Shown: positions 35,180 to 44,750, numbered from the stretch's first letter. The stretch is 64,000 nt of DNA from an uncultured Polaribacter sp. (GCF_947496195.1 NZ_CANMBY010000002.1:186001-250000), one strand, 5' to 3'. Made by a program: numbers and translations. The notes: generated by a model from the letters alone, not told the origin.

Positions 35180-36526
35180 ATGATGACAGAATTTGTGGCA
35201 TACTTTTTTATTGCATTGGTTTTTAGTTTAATAGGTTTTTTTATTGCTAAACTTATACTGAGAGTAAAACTTGAAAAAGAGAAAACTTCTTTAGAAAAAG
35301 AAAATTCAACTTTAGAAGAAAGAGTTGTTTTATTGCAACAATCTAAAGACATTGTAGAAAATAATTTTATAGAACATCAAAAAGAGTTTAAAGATTTATT
35401 ACAAGAAAAAGAAAATCTTATCATTAAAAATACAAATCTAAATTCAGATATTATAAATCTTCAAGAAAAACTAGCAGATAATAAAACTGAAGTCAATAAA
35501 CTTCAAGAAAAATTTAAAAATGATTTTGAAGTTTTAGCCAATAAAATCTTAGAAGACAAATCAAATAAGTTTACTGAGCAGAATAAAGAAAATTTAAAAA
35601 CAATTCTTAGTCCACTTCAAGAAAAAATTAAAACATTTGAAGATAAAGTAGAAAAAACACATAAAGAAAGTATCGATTATCATGCTGCTTTAAGGCAACA
35701 AATATTAGGTTTAAAAGAACTAAATCAGCAAATGAGCAAGGATACTTTAAATTTAACTAAAGCACTAAAAGGTGATAGTAAACTACAAGGAAATTGGGGT
35801 GAATTAGTTTTAGAAAGAGTTTTAGAAAAATCTGGCTTAGAGAAAGATAGAGAATATTTTATTCAGCAAAGTTTTACAAATGATGAAGGCAAAAGAGTTT
35901 TGCCTGATGTTGTAATTCATTTACCTGATAATAAAAAAATGATAGTCGACTCTAAAGTGTCTTTAACTGCTTATGAGCAATATGTAAATGAAGATGACGA
36001 AAGTTTAAAAGAACAATATTTAAAAAACCATGTGGTTTCTTTAAAACGTCATATAGAGCAATTATCAGAAAAAAAATATGAAGATATTTATAAAATAGAA
36101 TCACCAGATTTTGTTTTACTTTTTATACCTATTGAGCCTGCATTTGCAATTGCTTTAAATGCAGATGATCAATTATACAATAAAGCCTTTGAGAAAAATA
36201 TTGTAATCGTTACTCCAACCACTTTATTAGCCACTTTAAGAACCATTGATTCTATGTGGAATAATGAAAAACAACAAAGAAATGCACTTGAAATTGCTAG
36301 ACAAGCAGGTGCTTTATACGATAAATTTCAAGGATTACTTTCAGATTTAATTGGAATTGGCAAACGAATAGATGATAGTAAAAAAGAATATTCTAATGCT
36401 ATGAATAAGCTTTTTGAAGGTAGAGGAAATCTTATTACAAGTGTTGAAAAGCTTAAAAAGATGGGAGCAAAAGCAAAAAAATCTTTACCACAAAATATTA
36501 TTGATAGAGCCAATGATGATGATTAG
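35180..36526 (+). CDS. rmuC: RmuC-family DNA recombination protein
   Basis: The 448-residue protein has an N-terminal transmembrane helix (VAYFFIALVFSLIGFFIAKLIL), a long coiled coil (about 30-150, Glu/Lys rich) and the RmuC domain with 'QGNWGELVLERVLEKSGLEKDREYFIQQSF', 'KRVLPDVVIHLPDNKKMIVDSKVSLTAYE', 'SPDFVLLFIPIEPAF' and 'VIVTPTTLLATLRTI'. RmuC limits inversions at short inverted repeats and has a nuclease-like fold. Single gene, divergent from the acyltransferase. Confidence 0.93.
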   Translation: MMTEFVAYFFIALVFSLIGFFIAKLILRVKLEKEKTSLEKENSTLEERVVLLQQSKDIVENNFIEHQKEFKDLLQEKENLIIKNTNLNSDIINLQEKLADNKTEVNKLQEKFKNDFEVLANKILEDKSNKFTEQNKENLKTILSPLQEKIKTFEDKVEKTHKESIDYHAALRQQILGLKELNQQMSKDTLNLTKALKGDSKLQGNWGELVLERVLEKSGLEKDREYFIQQSFTNDEGKRVLPDVVIHLPDNKKMIVDSKVSLTAYEQYVNEDDESLKEQYLKNHVVSLKRHIEQLSEKKYEDIYKIESPDFVLLFIPIEPAFAIALNADDQLYNKAFEKNIVIVTPTTLLATLRTIDSMWNNEKQQRNALEIARQAGALYDKFQGLLSDLIGIGKRIDDSKKEYSNAMNKLFEGRGNLITSVEKLKKMGAKAKKSLPQNIIDRANDDD

Positions 36527-36694
36527 ATAATCAAAAAAAATCACTTTCAATTTTAACGCTACACTACCTTTAATTCTCAAGATAATATCTTTTGAGTTAG
36601 TAATTACTTCATTTACGTCAATATATACTGTACTTGTATGTTAACTTGCGACTAAGAGTTAATTAATATTATTAATCTTTTAAAAGTGAATAAA

Positions 36695-36919
36695 ATGGGG
36701 GAAACAAAAACAAATCAAGAAAAACTATACAAGAATGTAGAAACAGATGGTACTACAGATAACAGAATAATGGAACCAACTATTTCTTCAGAAGAATCTG
36801 AAATACTTAAGAAAAACAATAAAGAGGTTTTGATTGGAAAAAATTTAGATGAAATAGATAAATTAAAAGAAGATTTTAATTCTAGTAAAAGAAAATTATT
36901 AAATAAATTAATGAGATAA
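36695..36919 (+). CDS. Small charged hydrophilic protein, first of three
   Basis: The 74-residue protein (ATG at 36695; a GTG nine bases upstream at 36686 is possible) is almost wholly Glu/Lys/Asn-rich, starting MGETKTNQEKLYKNVETD, and has a C-terminal charged helix ending 'KRKLLNKLMR'. There is no hydrophobic segment or family I recognise. It is the first of three tiny genes (gaps of 4 and 22 bases) ending with CsbD, so a general-stress role is plausible but inferred only from context. The 159 bases upstream contain no clear promoter match. Confidence 0.6.
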   Translation: MGETKTNQEKLYKNVETDGTTDNRIMEPTISSEESEILKKNNKEVLIGKNLDEIDKLKEDFNSSKRKLLNKLMR

Positions 36920-36923
36920 AAAT

Positions 36924-37175
36924 ATGGCAGAAAATAGAAAAAGAGCTAGTGCCGAAAATATTACTAAAGGTAATTCAGGAGACAAACAAGAAAAAGGTTT
37001 GCATCCTTTAAAAGGCACAGTAAAAGAAAGTAATTATAAAGATAATGATAGCAGTAATAATAGATTAAAAGGTTTACATAAAGAAAAATTAGAAAACCAA
37101 TTACAAACTGCTACTAATAAATCTAATAAAAGAATTGCTGATAATATTCAGAATTCAGAACATAAAGAACAATAA
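36924..37175 (+). CDS. Small Lys/Asn-rich hydrophilic protein, second of three
   Basis: The 83-residue protein has no hydrophobic stretch and looks intrinsically disordered: MAENRKRASAENITKGN, then 'KGLHPLKGTVKESNYKD', 'NNRLKGLHKEKLENQLQ' and an acidic/basic tail. The short motif 'KGLH' occurs twice (about 25 and 67). No family recognised. It begins four bases after the previous small gene and is in the same run as CsbD. Confidence 0.6.
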   Translation: MAENRKRASAENITKGNSGDKQEKGLHPLKGTVKESNYKDNDSSNNRLKGLHKEKLENQLQTATNKSNKRIADNIQNSEHKEQ

Positions 37176-37197
37176 ATAATAACTAAAAATAAAAATT

Positions 37198-37383
37198 ATG
37201 AATAAGGATACACACGAAGGTAAATGGAAACAAATTAAAGGCGAATTCAAAGAAAAATTTGGAGAAGCAACCAATGATGAATCAATTTCTAATAGAGGAA
37301 AAGTAGATAAATTTGTTGGAGAAATGCAAGAAAAATATGGAAAAACCAAAGATGAAATTGCTGAAAAAATTAAAAATTGGTAA
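37198..37383 (+). CDS. CsbD family stress-response protein
   Basis: The 61-residue protein matches the CsbD-like family: 'EGKWKQIKGEFKEKFGEATNDE' near the N-terminus and 'GKVDKFVGEMQEKYGKTKDEIAEKIKNW' at the end are the two amphipathic halves. CsbD-like proteins are small, helical and induced by general, osmotic or phosphate stress; no biochemical role is proven. It is the last of three small hydrophilic protein genes and is followed by a terminator. Confidence 0.88.
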   Translation: MNKDTHEGKWKQIKGEFKEKFGEATNDESISNRGKVDKFVGEMQEKYGKTKDEIAEKIKNW

Positions 37384-37403
37384 AAGAAATAGTACCCCTA
37401 ATT

Positions 37404-37436
37404 AAAAAGCATCTACAAAAGTGAATGCTTTTTTTT
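37404..37436 (+). terminator. Terminator after the CsbD cluster
   Basis: AAAAAGCAT (37404-37412) pairs with ATGCTTTTT (37425-37433) around a 12-base loop, with T continuing to 37436; the convergent gene stops at 37446. Confidence 0.8.
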
Positions 37437-37445
37437 ATTATATAA

Positions 37446-38621
37446 TTACAAAATCCTTTCTTTTCTATCTCTCCTAAAAAAATAAAGCAAATTGTCTTTT
37501 TTTATTTTTTTTCTGTAACCAAGTAAGTGAAATATTTCTGTTGCTAAAAATTTTGCAATCTTTGGGTTTACCATTAAAGTATATTCATTCTCTTTGTGTT
37601 TTCTAACTCCAGGAAGTAATGTTAATACCCTATAAAATTTGAATTTTCTTAAAAGTTTAGATAATTCTAACCAAAAAACTGAAAGTTTAGAGATTATAAA
37701 AAAACCGTCATTTCCTCTTGATTGATAAAGAGGCATAAATATTTTACCTGATCTATCTGAATAAATTTTTGTGTCATTTGACAATGCTAACTCTTGATTC
37801 TTTGTTATGAATTGAAAATTTTCAAAACCAGGATTCATTTTAAAATTTTCATTAGACTTAATATTGTATTTGTAATCTATTTGAAAAAATTGATGTTGTA
37901 TTTTAAATGTAGAAAAAAGTGCTTTACTTTTTTTATAATAACTATCTATTTCATGCTGAGAAATACAATTAGAAACTTTAAGAGCTTGCCAAATAAAAGC
38001 CTCACAATTACTTACTGATAATTTATTATAATGTTGACCCGCTTCAAAACCTAAAGCCACATGTCCATATTCATTAATAAAAGTTAGTAAAGGTCCATCT
38101 AAAAATTCTTCAATTCCAAGTATTGTTGGAATAGTAAATTCAGAGCAAAATTCTCTATTATTTAATGAATCACTAATGGTTATAAAAGGTTGAGTATTTG
38201 AAGAAGTTGTGTGTAAATCTAAAAAGTAAAAAGGCCCTTTATGCTTTTTAAAAATTACTTTTAGTGTTTTATAAATTTCAAATTGTTCTTTATGCTCATT
38301 GGTTTTATAATCAAGAAGCTTAATTAAGTTTAGATTTTCTTCTGTCCAAATTCTATTTAAATCAACAGACTCAAACCTTATATTTTTTTCTATTGCATTT
38401 AAATTGCCTGAAATTCCATAAAAATTACCATTAAAAGAGAGGTTTTCTTTATTTATTTTTTCAAAAACATGTTGTAATGCATGTATTCCTGCTCTTTCAT
38501 TACCATGAATACCTGCAAAAGCTATAACTGTTGGTGAATTTATTTCTCCTATTTTTTTTCCTATAATTCTTTGAAAAGAAATTGTTTCACCAAAAGAAGT
38601 TATTTTGATATCATCTTTCAT
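37446..38621 (-). CDS. AspA/AstE-like zinc deacylase (succinylglutamate desuccinylase family)
   Basis: The 391-residue M14-superfamily protein has the zinc motif H-G-N-E in 'AFAGIHGNERAGIHAL' (about 38-41), the 'VDLNRIW' segment with a conserved Arg/Asn, and the third metal site 'YFLDLHTTSS'. Members of PF04952 remove acyl or aminoacyl groups from amino acids (aspartoacylase, succinylglutamate desuccinylase). The gene overlaps the CBS-GCS2 ligase gene by four bases (ATGA), so the two are translationally coupled: a ligase and a deacylase of related amide bonds. The C-terminal ~80 residues ('ATEIFHLLGYRKKIKKDNLL') form a basic extension beyond the catalytic domain. The actual substrate is not determined. 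Confidence 0.85.
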   Translation of the reverse strand: MKDDIKITSFGETISFQRIIGKKIGEINSPTVIAFAGIHGNERAGIHALQHVFEKINKENLSFNGNFYGISGNLNAIEKNIRFESVDLNRIWTEENLNLIKLLDYKTNEHKEQFEIYKTLKVIFKKHKGPFYFLDLHTTSSNTQPFITISDSLNNREFCSEFTIPTILGIEEFLDGPLLTFINEYGHVALGFEAGQHYNKLSVSNCEAFIWQALKVSNCISQHEIDSYYKKSKALFSTFKIQHQFFQIDYKYNIKSNENFKMNPGFENFQFITKNQELALSNDTKIYSDRSGKIFMPLYQSRGNDGFFIISKLSVFWLELSKLLRKFKFYRVLTLLPGVRKHKENEYTLMVNPKIAKFLATEIFHLLGYRKKIKKDNLLYFFRRDRKERIL

Positions 38622-40507
38622 ATTGATTGTTTCAATATTTCAATTTTGGCTAAGTCTGTTTTTGTAAATAATCCTACTAATTTTTCATTTTCAATTACAG
38701 CTAAACAACTATTATCAGTATCATTTAAAATATTCTTTGCTTTATGATATGGTGTTTCTGGAGTAACTTTTATATAATTAGTATTCATCACTTTTTTTAC
38801 AGTTTTATTTAAAGAGGTTTTGTCTTTATCACTAATAGATAAAACTGTTTGTTTGTCTATTATACCAACTATCATATTATTTTTATTTACTACTGGTAAA
38901 TGATGAATATCTTTCCAATCCATAATTTTTAAAGCGAGATGTAATAAATCATTTTCATGAACTACAAAAAGACTAGATGTCATTACTTTATAAACTTTAT
39001 CGTACTTCTTTTTTATAGTTGTGCCTTTTGCTTTTATAGGTTTCCATTCATCAACAGAAATATTTTGTTGCTGGTTTTTATAAATTTGTTGAGTTAAAAT
39101 AGCATTAGTTTCGTATTTGGAAAATTCTTTTCTTAGAGTTCTTTTGTTATCTATTAACCATTGACTGCCAGTATTACTAGTTTCTAATCTTTTAATAATT
39201 ATATCTAAATAATTATCTATCTCTTTTGGGTCTATATTAGATTTTAAAAGCCCTTTTTTAGCTATAGGTAATAAAGTTTTTTTAATTAATTTTTTTGCTG
39301 AAATACCTTTACCAAACCAATTAAAATATGTGTTTATACCAGTTCTAGAAGCATTAATAAAATTTCCTTTAGCTTCTTCAAATGGTATTTTATCCCAAAT
39401 ACCTTCATATTTTTTTGGCATTCCTTGCATTACACCAACCCATAAAAGCGCATTAGCAATTTCATCTTTAACACTGGGTCCAGAAGGTATATATCTATTC
39501 TCAATTCTTAAATGAGCCACATTTTTAGCAACACCATAGCATAATCTATTCCATTTATAAAGAGTACCATTGTGTAGGTTTAAGGCCATTAATTTAGGCA
39601 TGATTCCTTTTTTTACAGCATGTAGGGAGTTTTCTTTAAATGTAGAAGTTACAATGGGTGGATATCTAGAAATATCGTCTGTAAATAGTTCTAAAATAGA
39701 GTCTTTAACCCAATCAGAACCAAAAGAAACTCTTGGTTTTTGTTCTCTAGAAAAATGAGAAACATTTCTTAAGTCTATACTTTGCTGAAAAAGAGCTATT
39801 CTGGTTTCGCTCCATAATTCTCTACCTAGTAATAATGGTGAATTTGTCATTACAGACAATAATGGACCAGCTATTGCTTGAGACCAATTGTATTTGTCTA
39901 TTGCTTCTGAAGGGTTTATTTGAAGATGAACTTGAAAACTAGTATTACAAGCTTCAAAAAGTATTGAATTGTGTTTTAAAATAAGTTCATCTACACCTTG
40001 AATATGCAATTTAAAATCTCCTCCTCTAATTTTTTTAATAACATTATTTATTGTCTTATAACGTTTGTAAGGAGTAACATTTTTAAATACTAAATCTTTT
40101 TTTCTTAAAGTTGGTAAAATACCTGTTAAAATAATTTTATTATTCTCTGTTTCTTCTGCAATCTTTTGTCCTTTTTCTAATAATAAAAGAAGTTCTTTTT
40201 CTAATTCTGAAAAACAATTATTTTCTAATTTTTGAGGATCTAAATTTATTTCTAAATTAAATAATGCTAACTCTGTAGTATAATGTTCGTCATTTATCTT
40301 TTCAAGAATTTTTAAAGCATTTGTTGAGGGTCTAAAATCTTCATCAACTATACATAACTCTTGCTCAGCACCAATTCTTTGAATTCCAGATTCAAATAAA
40401 TTATTAACAAGCATGTAGTTAAATGCCTCTATATCATTTAATAAATGACTTAAAAATTCTTTTCTATCTTTTTGAGATTTTATTGCAGTAACAGATTGTG
40501 AACCCAT
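38618..40507 (-). CDS. GCS2-type carboxylate-amine ligase fused to two CBS domains
   Basis: Start chosen at ATG 40507 (629 residues); the open frame extends six codons further with a hydrophobic leader that looks unlikely. Residues about 30-400 form a GCS2/glutamine-synthetase-fold ligase ('GAEQELCIVDEDF', 'LEINLDPQKL', 'FQVHLQINPSEA', 'LRIENRYIPSGPS'). A helical linker follows, then two CBS domains (about 500-555 and 565-620: 'HHLPVVNKNNMIVGIIDKQ' and 'SCLAVIENEKLVGLFTKTDL'). GCS2 enzymes join a carboxylate, often glutamate, to an amine with ATP. CBS pairs usually sense adenosine nucleotides, so energy-dependent control is likely. Four-base overlap with the AspA-like gene. A near-match promoter (TTG, 16 bases, TATATTTA) precedes it. 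It is not a classical glutamate-cysteine ligase in architecture. Confidence 0.85.
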   Translation of the reverse strand: MGSQSVTAIKSQKDRKEFLSHLLNDIEAFNYMLVNNLFESGIQRIGAEQELCIVDEDFRPSTNALKILEKINDEHYTTELALFNLEINLDPQKLENNCFSELEKELLLLLEKGQKIAEETENNKIILTGILPTLRKKDLVFKNVTPYKRYKTINNVIKKIRGGDFKLHIQGVDELILKHNSILFEACNTSFQVHLQINPSEAIDKYNWSQAIAGPLLSVMTNSPLLLGRELWSETRIALFQQSIDLRNVSHFSREQKPRVSFGSDWVKDSILELFTDDISRYPPIVTSTFKENSLHAVKKGIMPKLMALNLHNGTLYKWNRLCYGVAKNVAHLRIENRYIPSGPSVKDEIANALLWVGVMQGMPKKYEGIWDKIPFEEAKGNFINASRTGINTYFNWFGKGISAKKLIKKTLLPIAKKGLLKSNIDPKEIDNYLDIIIKRLETSNTGSQWLIDNKRTLRKEFSKYETNAILTQQIYKNQQQNISVDEWKPIKAKGTTIKKKYDKVYKVMTSSLFVVHENDLLHLALKIMDWKDIHHLPVVNKNNMIVGIIDKQTVLSISDKDKTSLNKTVKKVMNTNYIKVTPETPYHKAKNILNDTDNSCLAVIENEKLVGLFTKTDLAKIEILKQSI

Positions 40508-40617
40508 AATTATTAAATATATCAATTACGAATTTCACAATTTTTAATAAGAATAAATATGATAAATATCATTAGAAAGTGTAAGGTAAATCTTTCTAAA
40601 TTTTATCTAATAAAGTA

Positions 40618-41865
40618 CTACTCTTTTTTATGGGCTAGTTTTTTAACCAGTTTACCTACAGTTAAACCTTGCACAATTATAGAAAAAACTACAACAATAT
40701 ATGTGATAACAAGAAATAATTCACGATTCATATCGTTTGCTAAACCTAAAGCTAGAGCTATTGAAATTCCTCCACGTAATCCACCCCAAGTCATTATAAA
40801 GTCTGTTCTTCTAACAAATTCTAACTTATCTTTAAATACTATTATTGGAAATAATAAAGAAACATATCTACAAAGCAACACAATAGGAATTGCTAATAAT
40901 CCTGCAATGACATACTTACCATCATACACTAAAACTAGCATTTCCATTCCTATTAAAACAAAAAGAATAGCATTTAAAAGAATATCTATTAGTTCCCAAA
41001 ACTTATCTACATATTTTTCTGTAATTTCTGACATAGAAGTAGCTCTTACAGTATCATTACCAACAATTAATCCTGCAGTTACCATTGCTAATGGTGCAGA
41101 TAAGTGGAGTTTATGCGCAATTACTGTACCACCCATAACTGCTGCTAAAGTTATCATAACTTCTATATGATAATCGTCAATAGCTTTCATTAATTTATAA
41201 CAAGCATAACCTAAAATAGCACCCAATAAAACACCTCCTATGACTTCTTGTCCAAAAAGCTTAAATACATCAAAAGTAGTATCTTCATCTATACCAGATT
41301 TTGCTATTTGATAAATGGTTAAAAAAACAACAACTCCTACTCCATCATTAAATAATGATTCACCTACGATTTTTGTTTCCAATTTTTTTGGAACTCCTGC
41401 TTGTTTTAAAATCCCTAAAACAGCTATAGGATCTGTAGGAGAAATTAATGCTCCAAAAAGTAGACAGTAAATAAAATTAACAGGTAAGTTTAAAAACTGT
41501 AATAAGAAATAAATAGCACCACCTACTAAAAAAGTTGATGTTAATACTCCTAATGTAGAAAACATTAATATAGGCCACCTTTGTACTTTAAGTTGATCAA
41601 AATTAGTATGTAATGCTCCTGTAAACAGTAAAAAACTTAGCATTTCATCTAATAAAACAGTTTTAAAATCTATACTAGATATAATTGATTTTTCTGCATT
41701 TAATAAAGTAGGATCAAAATAACTTAATAACAAAACACCTAAAGTAAAAACTATAGTAATAATCATTAAACCAATGGTGTTTGGTAATTTTAAAAAACGA
41801 GTATTTATAAAACCAAAAACAGCTGATAAAAAAATTAAAACTGTTGCAATAAAATAAGCATCCAT
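40618..41865 (-). CDS. Sodium/proton antiporter, CPA1 (NhaP-like)
   Basis: The 415-residue protein begins at ATG 41865 (MDAYFIATVLIFLSAVFGF); the frame is open further upstream to 41907, but that would run into the terminator of glyA. It has 12-13 hydrophobic segments and the CPA1 core 'LLFGALISPTDPIAVLGILKQ' (TDP motif), 'GESLFNDGVGVVVFLT' (ND motif) and 'FIMTWGGLRGGISIALAL'. It exchanges sodium for protons at the inner membrane, controlling pH and salt, as expected in a marine bacterium. The gene stands between glyA and the CBS-GCS2 pair. Confidence 0.92.
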   Translation of the reverse strand: MDAYFIATVLIFLSAVFGFINTRFLKLPNTIGLMIITIVFTLGVLLLSYFDPTLLNAEKSIISSIDFKTVLLDEMLSFLLFTGALHTNFDQLKVQRWPILMFSTLGVLTSTFLVGGAIYFLLQFLNLPVNFIYCLLFGALISPTDPIAVLGILKQAGVPKKLETKIVGESLFNDGVGVVVFLTIYQIAKSGIDEDTTFDVFKLFGQEVIGGVLLGAILGYACYKLMKAIDDYHIEVMITLAAVMGGTVIAHKLHLSAPLAMVTAGLIVGNDTVRATSMSEITEKYVDKFWELIDILLNAILFVLIGMEMLVLVYDGKYVIAGLLAIPIVLLCRYVSLLFPIIVFKDKLEFVRRTDFIMTWGGLRGGISIALALGLANDMNRELFLVITYIVVVFSIIVQGLTVGKLVKKLAHKKE

Positions 41866-41894
41866 ATGTATTATTTTTTGTGATTGAAAGATAT

Positions 41895-41927
41895 AAAAAA
41901 GCATCAAGAATAACTTGATGCTTTTTT
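41895..41927 (-). terminator. Terminator of glyA
   Basis: A perfect 14-bp stem (41895-41908 with 41914-41927) around GCATCAAG, loop five bases, T-tract on both strands; it follows the glyA stop at 41953 and precedes the antiporter start. Confidence 0.9.
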
Positions 41928-41952
41928 GTAATATATTAGTTTATAAATAAAT

Positions 41953-43227
41953 TTACATTACAAATAATCTTCTAGAGCTCATCATTTCTGCAACTCTATC
42001 AGCTATATCATGTAAAGCCTCATCATTATCTGCATTTTGTATAGCTTCATCTATAAAATTAACAACAGAAACCATATCATCTTCTTTTAAACCTCTAGTA
42101 GTAATAGCAGGTGTTCCTACACGTATTCCAGAAGTTACAAAAGGACTTTTATCATCAAAAGGTACCATGTTTTTATTAACTGTAATATCTGCTTTTCCTA
42201 AAGCGATTTCTGCATCTTTTCCAGAAATATTTTTATTTCGTAAATCAATTAACATACAGTGATTGTCTGTACCACCAGAAATTAAATGATAACCTTTCTT
42301 AACAAATTCTTCAGCCATTTTAGCAGCATTTAACTTTACCTGAATTTGATATTCTAAAAACTCATCTGTTAAAGCTTCTCCGAAAGCAACAGCTTTTGCA
42401 GCAATTACATGTTCTAAAGGACCTCCTTGGTTGCCTGGAAAAACAGCTGAGTTAAGTAACATAGACATTTTCTTTGGACTACCTGATTTTAAAGTTTCTC
42501 CAAAAGGATTGTCAAAATCTTGTCCCATCATAATAATTCCTCCTCTTGGACCACGTAATGTTTTATGAGTTGTAGAAGTTACAATATGACAATGTGGTAA
42601 TGGATCATTTAAAATACCTTTTGCTATTAAACCTGCTGGATGTGAAATGTCTGCCATTAATAATGCACCAACACTATCTGCAATTTCTCTAAATCTTTTA
42701 AAATCAATATCTCTAGAATAGGCAGATGCACCTGCAATTATTAAATTAGGCTTTTCTTTGGTAGCAGTTTCTTGTATTTTATCATAATTTAAAACACCTG
42801 TTTCTTCCTCTACACCATAAAAAGACGTTTTATATAATTTTCCAGAAAAATTAACAGGAGAACCATGAGTTAAATGACCTCCATGAGATAAATCAAATCC
42901 TAAAATTTTATCTCCTGGTTTTAAACAAGCAGAAAATACAGCTGTATTTGCCTGAGAACCAGAATGAGGCTGAACATTTACATATGCTGCACCAAATAAT
43001 TCTTTACATCTATCTATAGCAATTTGCTCTACTACATCTACTACTTCACAACCTCCATAATATCTTTTACCTGGGTAACCTTCTGCATATTTATTAGTTA
43101 ATATAGAGCCTTGTGCTTTCATTACTTGCTCACTTGCATAGTTTTCTGAAGCTATAAGTTCTAAACCATTAATTTGTCTTTCTCTTTCTTCTTCAATTAA
43201 GTCAAAAATTTGATGATCTATTTGCAT
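41953..43227 (-). CDS. glyA: Serine hydroxymethyltransferase
   Basis: The 424-residue PLP enzyme has '[11 protein letters not shown]' at the N-terminus, '[15 protein letters not shown]', '[10 protein letters not shown]', '[14 protein letters not shown]' with the Schiff-base K222, and '[12 protein letters not shown]' near the end. It converts serine and tetrahydrofolate to glycine and methylene-THF in the cytosol. Length and all motifs are normal. A -7 box lies at 43251-43258 and a terminator follows. It lies between the two groups of the ligase/hydrolase set; a metabolic link through glycine is only speculation. Confidence 0.96.
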   Translation of the reverse strand: MQIDHQIFDLIEEERERQINGLELIASENYASEQVMKAQGSILTNKYAEGYPGKRYYGGCEVVDVVEQIAIDRCKELFGAAYVNVQPHSGSQANTAVFSACLKPGDKILGFDLSHGGHLTHGSPVNFSGKLYKTSFYGVEEETGVLNYDKIQETATKEKPNLIIAGASAYSRDIDFKRFREIADSVGALLMADISHPAGLIAKGILNDPLPHCHIVTSTTHKTLRGPRGGIIMMGQDFDNPFGETLKSGSPKKMSMLLNSAVFPGNQGGPLEHVIAAKAVAFGEALTDEFLEYQIQVKLNAAKMAEEFVKKGYHLISGGTDNHCMLIDLRNKNISGKDAEIALGKADITVNKNMVPFDDKSPFVTSGIRVGTPAITTRGLKEDDMVSVVNFIDEAIQNADNDEALHDIADRVAEMMSSRRLFVM

Positions 43228-43250
43228 GTTATTTTATTTTATAGAAACAC

Positions 43251-43258
43251 CAAAAATA
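43251..43258 (-). promoter_or_regulatory. -7 box of glyA
   Basis: TATTTTTG on the minus strand matches TAnnTTTG exactly, giving a leader of about 18 bases before the glyA ATG at 43227. The upstream TTG spacing is not ideal. Confidence 0.45.
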
Positions 43259-43394
43259 ACTAAAATACAATGGCTTAAAGACTAGTTTTAATGATGTTTT
43301 CAACATTTTATTAAGATTAATTATACATTGCTAAAACTTTATTAAAAATTCAATTTTTACTATATTTTTATTTTAAAATGATAAAAAAAGAATG

Positions 43395-43402
43395 TAGATT
43401 TG
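43395..43402 (+). promoter_or_regulatory. -7 box of fahA
   Basis: TAGATTTG is a perfect -7 match 22 bases before the fahA ATG (leader about 17 bases). No TTG is found at -33 in the AT-only sequence before it. Confidence 0.45.
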
Positions 43403-43424
43403 AGAAAAATAAATATTTTTAAAA

Positions 43425-44702
43425 ATGATTATAACTGCCAACAATCCTAAGCGTAAATCTTGGCTTAAAGTAGAAGAAGATTCAGACTTTCCAATTCAAA
43501 ACATACCTTTTGGAGTATTTATCACTAGAGATGATATCATTACAATTGGTAGTAGAATTGGTGATTATGCTATAGATTTAGGTGCTTTTCATCAATTAGG
43601 GTATTTTGAAGGCATACCATTAACTGATGATATGTTTTTACAAGATAATTTAAATGATTTTATTGCTGATGGTCGTAAAACATGGAGATTAGTGCGTAAT
43701 AGAATTGCAGAAGTTTTTGATGTTAAAAATGGTAAATTAAGAGATAATGCAGATCATAAAGATAAAATTATCTTTAGAATGGATGAAGTAGAAATGCTTT
43801 TACCAGTTGCAGTTGGCGATTATACAGATTTTTATGCGAGTAAAGAGCATGCTACAAATGTAGGTTCTTTATTTAGAGATCCAGAAAATGCTTTATTACC
43901 AAATTGGTTACATATACCTATTGGTTATCATGGTCGTAGTTCTTCTATTGTTCCATCAGGAACACCAATTAGAAGACCTTATGGACAAACTAAACCTGCA
44001 GAAGGCAGTAATACACCTGGTTTTGGCCCAAGTAAATTATTAGATTTTGAGCTAGAAATGGCTTTTATTACAACAGATGCAAATGTTTTAGGAGAAAGAA
44101 TACCTATTGAAGAAGCAGAAGAATATATTTTTGGGTTAGTACAATTTAATGATTGGTCTGCTAGAGATATTCAAGCTTGGGAATATGTTCCACTTGGACC
44201 ATTTTTAGGAAAAAACTTTGCATCAACTATATCTCCTTGGATTGTTACTTTAGATGCTTTAGAACCTTTTAGAACAGATAACCCTAAACAAGTTCATGAG
44301 CCATTACCATACTTAAAACAAGAAGGTAAAGGTAGTTATGATATTCATTTGCAAGTGGGTATACAACCAGAAGGAGGTGAAGAAACTGTAGTTGCTAATT
44401 CTAATTTTAAATATATGTATTGGACTATGGCTCAGCAATTGGCACATCACACTGTAAATGGATGTCCTGTAGAAAGTGGAGACATGATGGGTTCTGGAAC
44501 CATTTCTGGTCCTACAAAAGATAGTTTTGGTTCTATGTTAGAATTAACTTGGAAAGGACAAAAACCAATTCAATTAAAAGACGGTACTAAACGAAAATTT
44601 ATAAATGATTATGATACAGTTATAATGCGTGCGCATTGTAAAAATGATAAAGTAAGAATTGGATTTGGCGAATGTATAGGTAAAGTACTACCAGCTAAGT
44701 AA
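43425..44702 (+). CDS. fahA: Fumarylacetoacetase
   Basis: The 425-residue protein is full-length fumarylacetoacetase: N-terminal SH3-like domain (about 1-115) and FAH domain with 'DFYASKEHATNVG' (metal Asp and the His base), 'IPIGYHGRSSSIVPSG', 'LDFELEMAFI' (metal Glu pair), 'QFNDWSARDIQAWEYVPLGPFLGKNFA' and 'GTISGPTKDSFGSMLEL'. It cleaves fumarylacetoacetate to fumarate and acetoacetate, the last step of tyrosine and phenylalanine degradation. Other pathway genes (hmgA, hppD) are not adjacent. Divergent from glyA and followed by a terminator. Confidence 0.96.
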   Translation: MIITANNPKRKSWLKVEEDSDFPIQNIPFGVFITRDDIITIGSRIGDYAIDLGAFHQLGYFEGIPLTDDMFLQDNLNDFIADGRKTWRLVRNRIAEVFDVKNGKLRDNADHKDKIIFRMDEVEMLLPVAVGDYTDFYASKEHATNVGSLFRDPENALLPNWLHIPIGYHGRSSSIVPSGTPIRRPYGQTKPAEGSNTPGFGPSKLLDFELEMAFITTDANVLGERIPIEEAEEYIFGLVQFNDWSARDIQAWEYVPLGPFLGKNFASTISPWIVTLDALEPFRTDNPKQVHEPLPYLKQEGKGSYDIHLQVGIQPEGGEETVVANSNFKYMYWTMAQQLAHHTVNGCPVESGDMMGSGTISGPTKDSFGSMLELTWKGQKPIQLKDGTKRKFINDYDTVIMRAHCKNDKVRIGFGECIGKVLPAK

Positions 44703-44721
44703 GATTTGAAATTTATAATAT

Positions 44722-44750
44722 AAAAAACTCCACAGATTGTGGAGTTTTTT
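44722..44750. terminator. Bidirectional terminator between fahA and the DUF1704 gene
   Basis: A perfect 13-bp stem (44722-44734 with 44738-44750) around ACTCCACA, three-base loop, A/T-tracts on both sides. Confidence 0.9.

Noticed and set aside
36566..36600. Imperfect hairpin CTCAAGATA / TATCTTTTGAG after rmuC
   Set aside because: It needs a bulge and lacks a T-tract; it may be a chance structure in AT-rich DNA.
40559..41170. A 203-codon plus-strand open frame
   Set aside because: It is antisense to the NhaP-like antiporter, whose transport motifs are intact; composition is that of a reverse-complement shadow.
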